Below are positions 20,530 through 31,480 of a DNA stretch of 64,000 nucleotides, piece by piece. Made by a program: the position numbers and the translations under genes. Below the pieces are notes generated by a model, which searched no databases, had not been told where the DNA came from, and saw nothing but the letters and a program-made list of their open reading frames with translations. Position 1 is the first letter of the stretch. Each line of letters begins with the position of its first letter. This stretch comes from Dacryopinax spathularia (taxonomy: Eukaryota; Basidiomycota; Dacrymycetes; Dacrymycetales; Dacrymycetaceae), in contig JBBPFI010000013.1 in assembly GCA_037974965.1 (NCBI GenBank), forward strand, positions 806,001-870,000, written 5' to 3'.

Positions 20530-23500
20530 ATGAGAGAACGAATCCTCCATTCCTTCCGCCCCACCGCCCTCTCACCCACTTCCTCAGAGTCAGGGAAAAG
20601 CATAACCCTGACAAACCCCCAAGCCTACACATATACCCTCACGGCTCTAACACGCCGGATCCTGAAGATTGAATTGACAGGGCCGGGTCATGAGAAGCCT
20701 CTGCAGGGGAATGTGGTTTGGACTGAGCCGTGGGTTGGGTTGGAGAGGGTTGAGGTTGTCGATGGCGACAGCGAGCGGGAAGAGGGGGTTAACGAAGGGG
20801 GGAAGGGCGCGGGGAAGATGTATCTGGGAACGGGGGAGTTGGATGTGGAGCTTGATGTGGACCATTTGACTTTGAAGGTGTTCTCTTCCTGGTCCACAAA
20901 CCCCTCCTCCCAGGCTAGGGCAGGCAAAGAGGATGACCCGAGCAAGACAGAACGAACGTTACTGCACGCCGACCTCCCCAACCGCACCTACTCCACCACC
21001 CCAACAGGCATAACACACTACTCCCTCATTCCCGGTCTCCCTGGCGTACCCAGCGCGCTCCACCTAGGCATGGGCGAAAAGGCCGCCCCGCTGGACCTCA
21101 CTAACCGGAGGTTTGAAGTTACGGGCAGGGACGCGGCGAACTATGATGCGTGGAGGACGGATCCGCTGTATAAGCATACGCCTTGGTTGGTCGTTTTGCG
21201 TACGTCTGCTCTCCTCTGTTTCTTGTTTTCTCTCCTCTCCACTCGTTCCTATCCTGCCCCGTGTCCTGTGCTTTCTGTCATCATCCCTCCTTCGCTTCCC
21301 TCGTCGTGAGGGGGACATGCTGATAACAGGTGATGAACAGCGAAAGGAGGAGGCTGGGCGGTGGGGATGTATAATGCGAGCAACTCGGACGGGGTGTGGA
21401 ATGTTGGTTGTGAGGTGGACGACCCATGGGGGCGGTACAAGTTCTACGCGCAGGACAATGGCGGGCTCGAAGAATACCTGATCTTCGGGAAGACAGGGCA
21501 AGAGGTCGTACGTACCGCCTTCCCTCCTTCCCCTCTCAGGTGCTGATGCTTCGGGCAGTTGACAGACTGGGCCCGCCTGGTCGGCTTTCCCCTGCTCGTC
21601 CCTAGACACTGGTTGGGGTACTTGGCGAGCAGTATGGGCTATGCGGAGTCGGACGACCCGCCCGCGCAAGAGTTGTTGGAACAGTTTCCGAGGAAATGTA
21701 GGGAGGAGGATATTCCTTGCAGTGCTATGCATTTGAGCTCGGGGTATACGTGAGTCCTCATCTTCCGAAATCCTTCCTATTGTGCTGATGCCATGTTGAT
21801 AGGGTTGCCATGACCCCACCCAAGCACAGACAAGTATTCACCCTCAACACGCACCGCTACCCCTCCTTCCCCCATCTCTTCGAGCACTACCACGCACACG
21901 GGATGCGCCTAGCACCAAACATAAAGCCCTTCGTCCTCCGCACCCACCCTTCATTCCCCTCCCTGCTCGAAAAGGGGGCGTTCTTCAAGGACGAGCAGGG
22001 CGGGCTGGCGGAGACACGGATCTGGAGCGCGTTGCCGGGGGAGAATGCGAGTGGGGCGTGGTTGGATATGAGTAGTGTGGAGGGGAGGAGGTGGTGGTAT
22101 GAGGGTGTGAGGGGGCTTGTGGGGGCGGGGGCGGATGCGATGTGGAAGTGCGTCTCTCCATCTTTCCCCTTTCTTTCCTCTCGCCCTCCTTCCTTCCGAA
22201 CTCGCCCTCTTTCCTTTCGTGATTCCGTCCATCTATCTCGCATCGTGATATGATATTGTGGAGGACTGACGAGGCAACAGCGACAACGACGAGTTCTCGC
22301 TACACGACGACTTCTACCTCTCCGCCTGGACGCTCCCCTCCCTCCCCTCCCCCCACACAGGCCCCAAGCCCGTCGGGCACATAGGCCGAATGACGCACAC
22401 CGAGCTGCTCGGCCGCACGTCCTACGAAGCCCTGCTCGACGCCGACGGGAGAAGGAGACCGTTCATTCTGACGAGGAGCGCGAATGTGGGGACGATGAGG
22501 TGGTGCGCGAGTACGTGGAGCGGGGATAATTGGACGAGCTGGGAGACGTTGAGGGGGAATGTGGCGATGTGTTTGAATGCTGGGATGAGCTTGATGCAGG
22601 TGCGTCCTCTGCATCCCTGTTCCCTCTACCCTCCTTCGCTCTACCCCTTCCGCCCGCCCTGCTCTCCCTTGTCTGCTTGCTTTATTGAACGAGAAAGAGG
22701 GTTGATGCTGTGGACGACGGCTGACATGCGCGCAGAGCTACGGCCACGACGTCGGCGGGTTCGGCGGCCCCCTCCCCACCATCGAGCTCTTCACCCGCTG
22801 GGTCCAGTCCTGCGTCTACAACCCCCGCTTCTGCATCCACTCATTCAAGCCCACCCTCCAAAACAAAGCGGGCACATCAACCATAAACGAGCCATGGATG
22901 CACCCCTCCGTTACACACCTAATCCGAGCAAGTATTAAGAGGCGATACGAGCTGATGCCGTATTTGTATGCTTTGCATTGGAGGAGTTGCGAGCGGGCGG
23001 AGCCGGTGAATTCGTGGTTGGGGTGGGGGGAGTTCGAGAGGGATGTGGGGGTGTACGAGAGGAAGGTGTTGGAGGGACATGATTTTTGGCTTGGGACGGG
23101 GAGGTTGTTGGTGGCGAGTGTATGCTATGAAGGCCAGACGGAGAGGGAGGTCTACTTGCCGAAGAACCCGGACGATCCGAAGCGCGGCTATTACCTGCTC
23201 AACCCGCCATATACGTATCATGATCCGGGGTGGGTGACCGTCCCTACGCCACTGGAACATATCGCCGTCTTCGCCCGAGTGGGGAGCGTGATCCCGCTCG
23301 GGAAAGATAAGGTCACAGTCACGTCGCGGGATGGGCTGGACAGGGAGGGCAGGAGCGGGGTCAAAGCGGTACTGGACGACGAGATCGGCTCTGATGGCCT
23401 TCCGGGCCTAGTGGGGGTAGACGACTGGCGCGGCCTGGAACTCTACCCTCCGCCCGTTGGTGAGCCGGAGGTGAGGCTGGTAAGGCATTACAGCTGGGAA

Positions 23501-23737
23501 TGGAAAGAAGACGACGGGGAGTCATTGAACCCGGAGCCGACAACGGTGAAGGTGGAGTATTGGGTTGAGAGGGGGGAAGTTGTGATGAGGGTGGAGAAGA
23601 GGGGAGGGTGGGAGGTTGCCTGGGGTGAGAGGGTGTGGGTTACGCTTCCGAGGGGGGATGAGAGGGTTGTTCGGGGTGGGGGGAGGAAGGAGGAGAGGGG
23701 GAGGGTTTGGTGGGAGGTTCCCGTTACGAGCGTGTAA
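20530..23737 (+). CDS. Glycoside hydrolase family 31 enzyme (alpha-glucosidase-like)
   Basis: Exons 20530-21199, 21341-21507, 21559-21749, 21803-22147, 22281-22599 and 22736-23737 (897 aa). GH31 enzymes cleave or transfer alpha-linked glycosyl residues. The N-terminal beta domain includes HLGMGEKAAPLDLTNR and NYDAWRTDPLYKHTPW. The catalytic barrel has the nucleophile motif, here WNDNDEF (split by the intron ending at 22280), then RSANVGTMRWCASTWSGDN, whose last Asp is the expected acid/base, and SYGHDVGGFGG. The usual C-terminal region (PYLYALH, VIPLG) follows. There is no signal peptide (MRERILHSFRPTAL), so an intracellular enzyme is likely, unlike secreted fungal alpha-glucosidases. Exact substrate cannot be told: WNDNDEF departs from the common WxDMNE. 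Confidence 0.92.
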
Positions 23738-23996
23738 AACAATGGGTAGACGTTGTACTTGTACGCATGCATGCACCTTGTTGTTTGCGACTTGACCGAT
23801 GTGCGTGGCCACGAAGTCGTCGCCGCAACTTGCCAGCGCCAAACCTTTTCAAGTGGCAGTGCCAAATGAAAACCACGTGGCGAATCGAGCGCGCGAAATT
23901 CCTTGTCATCGTCTCCCAGCGCCTGAGTCGAGTCGGCCAATACCCTGAAGGCCATTACCTGCCCCTCCACAGCTCCAGTCTCTGTAAGCAGGCAGT

Positions 23997-26900
23997 ATGC
24001 GCAACCTCGCACTCGAATCGACTGTGGCTGTACAAATCCCGTGCAGCTCACATGCTAGTATCAGCTACGTGGCGCATGATCTCGCCTCTGGAGAGAGATA
24101 CGTCGCTGTCGAGAATGTAATTGGGGGGGAAGAGGTCCAGGTAGAAGTGTGGAAAGTCCGCCAGGACGGGTACGCGGTACGCACCATCTCTTCCCACTCT
24201 ATTGATTCCCGTAGTTGATGAAAGAGTAGGGCGACGCACCCTTTGCCATCTTAATGGCCTCTGCCGCCCCGAACGCCCGAATGCAAGTCATCTCCCTCGC
24301 CGTCCTCTCCGAACAGCAGGTCCTGTGCCTTATCCTCGCAAGCGGAGTCATCGCAACCGCACCAATAGAAGCAGACTTCGCCTCCCTCGGCGTGCAATTC
24401 GACGTCGTAGGCGACGTCGACTCCGGTATCCACTCCGCCGCTTGGTCGCCAGAGGAGGACGTCCTGGTGCTCGTTACTGGCGCGGGGGAACTGTTACAAA
24501 TGACACCGACATTCGACGTCCTCCAGGAATCTCGGCTCGACAGGCCAGATCTGGGCGAAGCGCAGCAGGTCAATGTGGGTTGGGGGAGTAAAGCGACTCA
24601 GTTCCACGGTTCGGCGGGGAAGCAGGCTGCTCAGGCTGCTCCTCCGCAGGTGGTGGGTCTGACTCCGGACGACGACAGCTTGCCTCGCGTGAGCTGGAGG
24701 GGGGACGGGCAATTCTTCTCCGTCTCGTCTGTCTATGAAGGCAAGCGCGTCATCCGCGTTTACTCGAGGTCAGGGGTATTGCAGAATACCTCCGAGCCTG
24801 TGCCCGGGCTTGAGCACACTCTGGCGTGGAAGCCTTCCGGCGCTCTTATTGCGAGTTCACAGCGGTTTGGCTCCTCTTCACCCGGATTAGGGGCGGGGAG
24901 GGAGGGGAGACACGATATAGTCTTTTTTGAGCGAAACGGCCTTCGGCACGGGGAGTTCTCGCTCCGGGAGGAAGGAGCAGGGAAGTATAGGATACGGGAG
25001 CTGAGCTGGAGCGCGGGGAGTGACGTACTGGCTGTGTGGATCGAGCGTGAGGAGGGCGATGAGGTGCAGTTATGGACGATAGGGAACTATCATTGGTGTG
25101 CTCCCTTCTCCGATGGTCTCAAAGCGGTCTGACAAGGGGAGATAGGTACCTAAAACACACCATCCACCCGCCGCCCTCCTGCCAACACTTCACGAGCCTG
25201 CACTGGCACCCCGAACACTCACTCCGCCTAACCCTCCTTACTCCTACCCATATCCTAGACCGCACATTCGCCTTCACCACCGCCCGCTCGTCCGAGCCTG
25301 CCTCGGAGGATAGAGGGACTGTCGCTGTGATCGATGGCTCGGCGCTGCTGATGACTCCGTTTAGGCGGATGAACGTCCCTCCCCCCATGTGCGGCTACAA
25401 ACTCGAACTGGGAGGACGGGAGCCGCCAGTCGAGGTGGCATTCGACCCGGCTATGGATTCTATCGCGGTTCTGAGGAGAGGGAAGGTAGAGGTGTGGGAA
25501 CTGGGGACGCAGCTGGAAGTGGGGAAGGGGAAAATTGCGGATCCCCGAAAAGTGTGGGAGGCAGAGCTGCCCGGGAAGGTCGATGCGAGGCAGGTCGTTC
25601 TGGGTGATAGGAGGGTGTGCGTCCTGGGGTACGACTGGGCCGTGGTCGGCGATGTGATCCTCTCTCAATATCTGGACTTCGAAAAGACGTGGTTGAGAGA
25701 CGAGGATCTTCCTTCCCTGGGATCGGGTCGGCTGGTCCAGCCCATACCCGGGGCCCCGCTCTTTTTCCAAGACGCCAAAGGTTGCATCACCTCCCCCGAT
25801 GATGACACCCGCCGGCCACTCCAACTCCCAGCATTCTGCTTCCAAACCTCCCTTCTCTCTTCCTCCCCCCTACGCATCATCGGCCTCTCCGCCAAAGGCG
25901 CCCTCTTCGCCGTCTCCCCAACCACAACACTAACACTCGCAACGAACTGCAACTCCTTCGTCCTTTCCTCCGATTTCCTCATCTACACCACCACAGCCCA
26001 TAGAGCGCATTTCGTACCTACCGACCAGCTCCGCTCGCTCCTGGAGGAAGTGGACCCTACGGTGCCGGAATGGGAAACGAGGAGAGTGGAGAGGGGGTCG
26101 CGAATCGTTGCGGTCGTACCGAGCAATATGGCGCTGGTGCTGCAGATGCCGAGGGGGAACTTGGAGACTGTCAACCCGCGGCCTTTGGTTTTGAGGAACG
26201 TGAGGCGAGATATAGACAAGTACGCTCCCTTTTCTTTTCCTTCCCATACAAGTTCTGATAGTGAGGATGAATAGCTCGGACTACCGGTCTGCATTTATCG
26301 CATGCCGGAAACACCGTATAGACCTCAACATCCTGGTCGAACATAACCCCGCGAAGTTCATGGATGAGATCGCCACCTTTGTGGAGCAAGTAGACGATCC
26401 AGACTATATCAACCTTTTCCTTTCCGGGATCGGCCAGTCTCCCACCCCAGCAGAACAAAAGAACAGCATAGCCGACGCAATCCGCGAGCAACTCGAGCAG
26501 CGGGATATAAAGCGCTACGTCAGCTCGATCCTCACTGCCCACGTCGTCAAAGATCCCTCCGACGTCGAGAGTGGCCTGCGCCTGCTACTCAGACTAAGGG
26601 AAGAGAACCCGGAGATTGTCGAAGAGGCTATCAAATATATCATCTTCCTCGTCGACGTTGATCGGCTGTTTAACATCGCCCTGGGGATGTATGACTTCTC
26701 GCTCGTGCTGATGATAGCGCAGCATTCGCAGAAGGTGCGCTCCACCCATTCCACCCATGTCATCTCCCAATAGCTGACCTGAGTGCAGGACCCGCGGGAG
26801 TATTTGCCGTTCTTGCGCGAGCTCTCAGAGTTGGAGGAGAATTATCAGAGGTTTAGGATTGACGACCATCTGAAGAGGCACGAGAAGGCTCTTGCGCACT

Positions 26901-28094
26901 TAAGGCTGGCAGGGGACGAGCATTTCGAGCGGGCGAAGAAGTATATCGAGTCGCATCCGCACTTATGGACCGACGCGCTCAGGTTATGGAGGGACGATAA
27001 GACCAAGGAAGCCGTACGTCCTCCCCTACTCCGTTTCCTTCCTTCTTTCTGATCGCGCGAGATAGGAACTGCTGGAACTGTACGGCGACCACCTAATGGA
27101 CTCCAAAGACTATTCCGACGCCGCGCTCGCATATGTCATGTCGCACAAAACCGAAAAGGCCCTGCTAGCATACGAAAAGGACGTCGCCTGGCGGGAGCTC
27201 TTTTCCCTCGCCTCCGCAGCCGGTGCCTCACCGGACCGACTATCCGAGATCGGGCACAGACTGTCAGATAAGCTCGTCGCTAAGCGCAGATATGCCGAGG
27301 GAGCGCAGGTGTTGCTGGATTATCCGGGTGCTGTTGAGGATGCGGTGGGGGTTCTGTTGATGGGGAACGAGTATGCGGAAGCGATCCGGATTGCCCATCT
27401 GCACCATCAATCCTCCCTGATCGAGTCGCATATCCAGCCCGCAGCACTGGATACGGCCAGTAACATGCTGGACGACCTGGAAGAGATGCGCGACCAGCTC
27501 AGCAAACAGCTCTCCCGTTGGACAGAGCTACAAGAACGCAAACGTGCCGACCCGAGCACGTTCTATAACGAACTCGGGGACAACCCAGCGCTGAGGGACG
27601 TGGACGTCCAGTCCACCGCATCGACCGTCGCTACTAACTTTACGAGGTACACCGTTGCCCCTACTGCGTTGTCGGGCGTTACTGGGGTTAGTACGAGTAA
27701 GAGCGCGAAGGGGAGGAGGAAGAACGAGCGGAAGAGGCTGAGCGGGAAGAGGGGGAGTGTGGATGAGGAGGCTTACTTGGTCAGCTCGCTGGCCAAGCTT
27801 GTCACTCGCCTTAATTCTCTTCAAACGGACGTGCGGGGCCTTCTTCCCCACCTGTTGGTGTTCTCGGACGAGCATAGGGAGAAAGCAGCGGAGCTGAGGG
27901 AGGCGCTGGAGGGGTTTGAGCAAGAGGCGGAAGGGGCTGTTGAGGGGGTGTGGAAAGCGTTGGAGGAGGGGAAGAAAGAGCGGGAGGAGAGGAGGGAGTT
28001 GGTGGAGAGGATGGGAGGGAAGTGGGAGGAGGAGAAGGTTCCGGAGAGGCCGGATGTGCGGGCGGTAAGGTGGAGACCGGCGGTGCTTGTTTAG
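23997..28094 (+). CDS. ELP1: Elongator complex subunit 1 (Elp1/IKAP)
   Basis: Exons 23997-24176, 24230-25095, 25146-26219, 26275-26734, 26789-27013 and 27066-28094 (1277 aa). Elp1 is the scaffold of Elongator, which modifies wobble uridine 34 of cytosolic tRNAs. It begins MRNLALE as in the family; the N-terminal half is beta-propeller sequence (ATQFHGSAGKQ, RVSWRGDGQFFSVSSV, QLWTIGNYHWYLKHTIHPP). The C-terminal half is helical-repeat sequence: DYRSAFIACRKHRIDLNIL, VDRLFNIALGMYDFSLVLMI, DPREYLPFLRELSELEENYQ. The basic tRNA-binding segment is present (KGRRKNERKRLSGKRGS). The donor at 24177 and the acceptor at 25145 (giving NYHWYLKH) were chosen to keep family sequence. The gene starts 259 nt after the GH31 stop. 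Confidence 0.96.
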
Positions 28095-28331
28095 CTTGGT
28101 TTTTGGGCCGGGATGTTATTCGCTTAGATGGTGAGACGAGGAGTGTATAATATGGTGATAGATATGAATGCATAATGCGTGTGCTTGGGTAGTATACAGT
28201 GCAAAGTGATCTATGCATAAGCAAACAAGATAGCAGAACCATCAACCTCCTCTGGTCCACAAAGGCCCTCCTCCAAATAACATCTTCCCACCTCTCTTCT
28301 CCCTTCACCCGACCTCGCATGCACTCCCTGG

Positions 28332-28791
28332 CTATGACCCCCTCAAATTCCTCTCCAAAAACGCCATCAACATCCCCCTCACCCGTTCCCTAACCTCCTC
28401 CGGCACCCTCTCTACCCCAGGCAACAACATTAGCTCCAGCTCCGAATACCCAGATGGCAAGGACACTCACTCGAGCCATACGCCTCCACCTCTGCAAACA
28501 GACTGTCAAACTTCTTATCCGGCGATTGACGCAATGTTTCTCGGGCGTGGTCGAGGGTGTCATCCAGCGCGCCAGACTCATACAGTGCTTGCCTGAGAGC
28601 GCTTTGTATCCTACATACGCAGTGCGTGTCAGTGTGGTTCGGCGGGGAGAGGTAAGGGTCGGGAGGGGGGGAGGAGGGAGGACGTACCGCGCCCATTCCC
28701 CTGACCGGATTAGGCGGGCGAGGAGGGCTTCGTAGAGGTCTTGGTCGACCTCTGCCGCCCCAGAGGATGTAGATTGGTCGGTGTCTGACAT
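28332..28791 (-). CDS. SUS1: Sus1/ENY2, subunit of SAGA and TREX-2
   Basis: Three exons on the minus strand: 28791-28688, 28610-28471 and 28411-28332 (107 aa, the usual size). Sus1/ENY2 is a small helical protein in the SAGA deubiquitinase module and in TREX-2, coupling transcription to mRNA export. Helices are visible in order: DQDLYEALLARLIRSGEWAR, IQSALRQALYESGALDDTL, FDSLFAEVEAYGSKRVP and a last helix EVRERVRGMLMAFLERNL. The second intron ends at 28412; that acceptor is the only one that joins YGSKRVPEEV in frame, matching the ENY2 segment between helices 4 and 5. Convergent with ELP1 (237 nt apart), divergent from the gene at 29588. Confidence 0.9.
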
Positions 28792-29587
28792 CTCCGTTGG
28801 ACTTGCGGATTCGGACGCTGTGGGATGAGGCGGGCCGATGGTGGATTATCGACGGTGAGCGGGTTGCGGCGGGAGCGTGCGGCCGCCTGTCGACGGTGTA
28901 CAGCGTGCGGCGTAAGCGAGCGCCGCTTGCTGGGGAGTGAACGCGCTTGCAGATAGAGAGATGTATCAAGTCCCAGCTAAGCAGGATCAAGAAAGAGAAG
29001 TCCAAGCAAATGCACTACTATATATGTAGTACGCCGTTTGGGTATCAGACCGTCCCTCGACGCCCGATCGAAAGCACCAGCCCAGTGATCGACATAAGCG
29101 CTCACAGACCCTAACAACAATTAGTCCGGCTCTATCTCCGGCCCCATACCGCCGACAACAATTCCCCGCTTAACGCCGTCCTCTCATTCCCCGGCAAACT
29201 CCGATCCGGTCTCGCGGCTTACGCCCGACCCCGGTCAGCTTTGTAAGCGCACAGCCTCTAGCCGAGGAATGTGAAGAATGGTCCTCTTCCTCGTGTTTGT
29301 CGGAGTGCGGCAGAACCCGCAGGTGAAGAAGGGGAAGAAGGGATGGGGCGTAATTACGCAGTTGAGGGATGAGGGGATGGGGCGCTCCGGTCGATATCGG
29401 ACACACCGACCTGGAGCTACAGTATATTATTTACCACTGTGGTCTGTTGGCCAGAAGACTCCTTTGACTGTTGATTACTACTGTGACTGCTTGACTGCTT
29501 AACTGCTTGGACTTGATTGTATACCTGATATTCTTCGACTCCGGGTACTGTACGTCGCGCACAAGACCTTCAACGTAGCCGCTGACA
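28792..29587. promoter_or_regulatory. Divergent promoter region between SUS1 and the 29588 gene
   Basis: 796 nt between two diverging start codons with no convincing coding frame. It must contain both promoters; no consensus element is called. Confidence 0.5.
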
Positions 29588-31111
29588 ATGGCACCCCATC
29601 CTCCCGCCTACACACCCACAACACCCCGCACACCCACAACACCGCACACCCCTCGCACCCCTCACCCACCCCCAACACCAACCTCCGCCGCGCCCGCCTC
29701 AGATATCCCGGCGAGGTTAACAGAAGCGCAAGTAACAGAAGGATTCCACGCCTTCCTCAAATCCGCACTTGCGCAGGCTCATGCGGAACGGCTTTTGACG
29801 GACGAGATGCTCGCTAGTGCCGAGGCGGACTTGATGGTCGAAGGTGCGCGCGCTCATACCTCCCTCTCCCCTATGGAAGTGAGGCGGTACTAATTATGTT
29901 GCGCAGGGCCCGCCCTGTGTCTATTCTTCGCCGCCCTCCGTTCCCCTCTCCCCGACGTATCCGTCCCACTCCCACCATCCTCCCACTCACAAGCAGGAAA
30001 TCAGCCCCCCGTCCTAAACCTCCAAACCTGCCCCCCAGCCTTCCTCCCCCTCTTCACCCTCTTCTCCACCCTCGTCCCCCCCATCCGCGCCCTCCCCCCA
30101 GGATGGCAACACGACCTCATCCGACTCCTCTGTTCCCTAGACCCTCTTTCCTCCCCTCTTCCGACGGAGGTGGCGAGGCTTGCGGGGGAATTGAGGAGGG
30201 TGGGGATTGAGATATCGATGAGGAGGACGTTTCAGGAGAGGTTTGGGGGGGATTTGCAGGCTGTGCTTGATAGGACTGGGAGGGGGAGGAAGACGAGGTG
30301 GGAGGCGCCCCCGGGGTATGAGGCTGCCGCGCCCGAGAAGCCTTTACCGCCTCCTCCACCGGGGGAAGCCGCTCACGACGAACCGCACACGCCCCCTCGC
30401 ACCCCACCAAGTGCGAGCCTACAAGTCCCCCAATCCCCGAGCAGGCCAAGAAGCCCCAGCAGCGCCCACCTACCCGCCTCCCCAACCCCAACCCCCTCAT
30501 TCTCCAACCCCTCCACACCCGACCCCACCCTCGCCCTAATCCGCGAAACGCTCTACGCCGCCCTAGCCGACACGCTCTCCCTCTACCCCTCCCTCTCGCT
30601 CCTCCTCACCTCCGACCCAGCCCGTGCATATTTCGCCTCTGTATCCCTCTCGATCCTGCATGTCTGCCTTACCCGGATCTCGCAGGACGGAGAGGTCCAG
30701 GGCGTGTTGGGGAGGAGTATTAGGGAGGAGGAGGTGAGCAGGGAGTATAGGGGGTTCATGGGCCGGTTGGTGAGGATCGGGCTGAGGGCGCAGTTGATGG
30801 GGGAGGAAGATGATGCGCGTGCGATTAGGTACGCAGCTACGGACCGACCTTTACCGGAACCGAGGCTCGATCGGCTGCGTCGCCGTTTGCTGGAAGGAGC
30901 GGGGGAGGAGTATGGACCTTCGGCGGAGCATGGACAGTCCCAGCAAGGAGAGGGGGAGGGGGGAAGGGGGAGGAGAGCGGAGAGCCCGAGTGGGAGTGTC
31001 ACTGCCTTGGCCAATAGGATTAATACGCTTGCGCTGGAATGGGTCAGGTTGCCTGCTTTTAGGGATAGGCAGGGGGAGGTGTTTGAGGTTCTTAGAGGGG
31101 TTGGAAGGTAG
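29588..31111 (+). CDS. Unknown protein with Pro/Thr-rich N-terminus
   Basis: Exons 29588-29843 and 29907-31111 (486 aa). Not recognised. The first ~40 residues are built of PTTPHTP-type repeats. Then comes a helical region (LTEAQVTEGFHAFLKSALAQ, LTDEMLASAEADLMVEG) and a hydrophobic helical segment around FLPLFTLFSTLVPPIRALP. The middle includes RLAGELRRVGIEISMRRTFQ and FGGDLQAVLDRTGRGRKTRW, followed by a Pro/Ser linker. The C-terminal part is helical again (LALIRETLYAALADTLSL, SVSLSILHVCLTRISQDG, ALANRINTLALEWVRLPAF). No catalytic or DNA-binding motif was seen. The whole could be an all-helical adaptor, which is inference. Confidence 0.8.
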
Positions 31112-31480
31112 AACGTGGGATATGCTCCTGCTGCTGCTGCGTGATCAGCCTAGTGCTTGCGGGCAATGATGCGCTGTGGAAGGTTGTGAGCCTTCAGAGC
31201 GAGCTGGGGTGGGACGAGGGAATGAGGATGGATATGGATTGGGATGTGGGATATACTACGCCCTTTTGAGGCGGATTTTGGATTATACCTCGGATGTAAT
31301 ACGTAAACGTTGAACTTCAAGTCGAAGGAGAGCGAATGGAACTTTGTCGTTTGAAGAAATTGACCAAAGACGGATATACCACTTTTCGCCTCTTGGAGGG
31401 ACGCTCCTCGTTGGAGACGTGTAAACACTTTATTGGAGAGGTGGCAGGTATCAAGTAGGAGTAGCGCGCTGCCTTCTCTC
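31112..31480. other. Convergent 3' region
   Basis: 369 nt between two converging stop codons; presumably both 3' UTRs and poly(A) sites. No gene seen. Confidence 0.5.
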
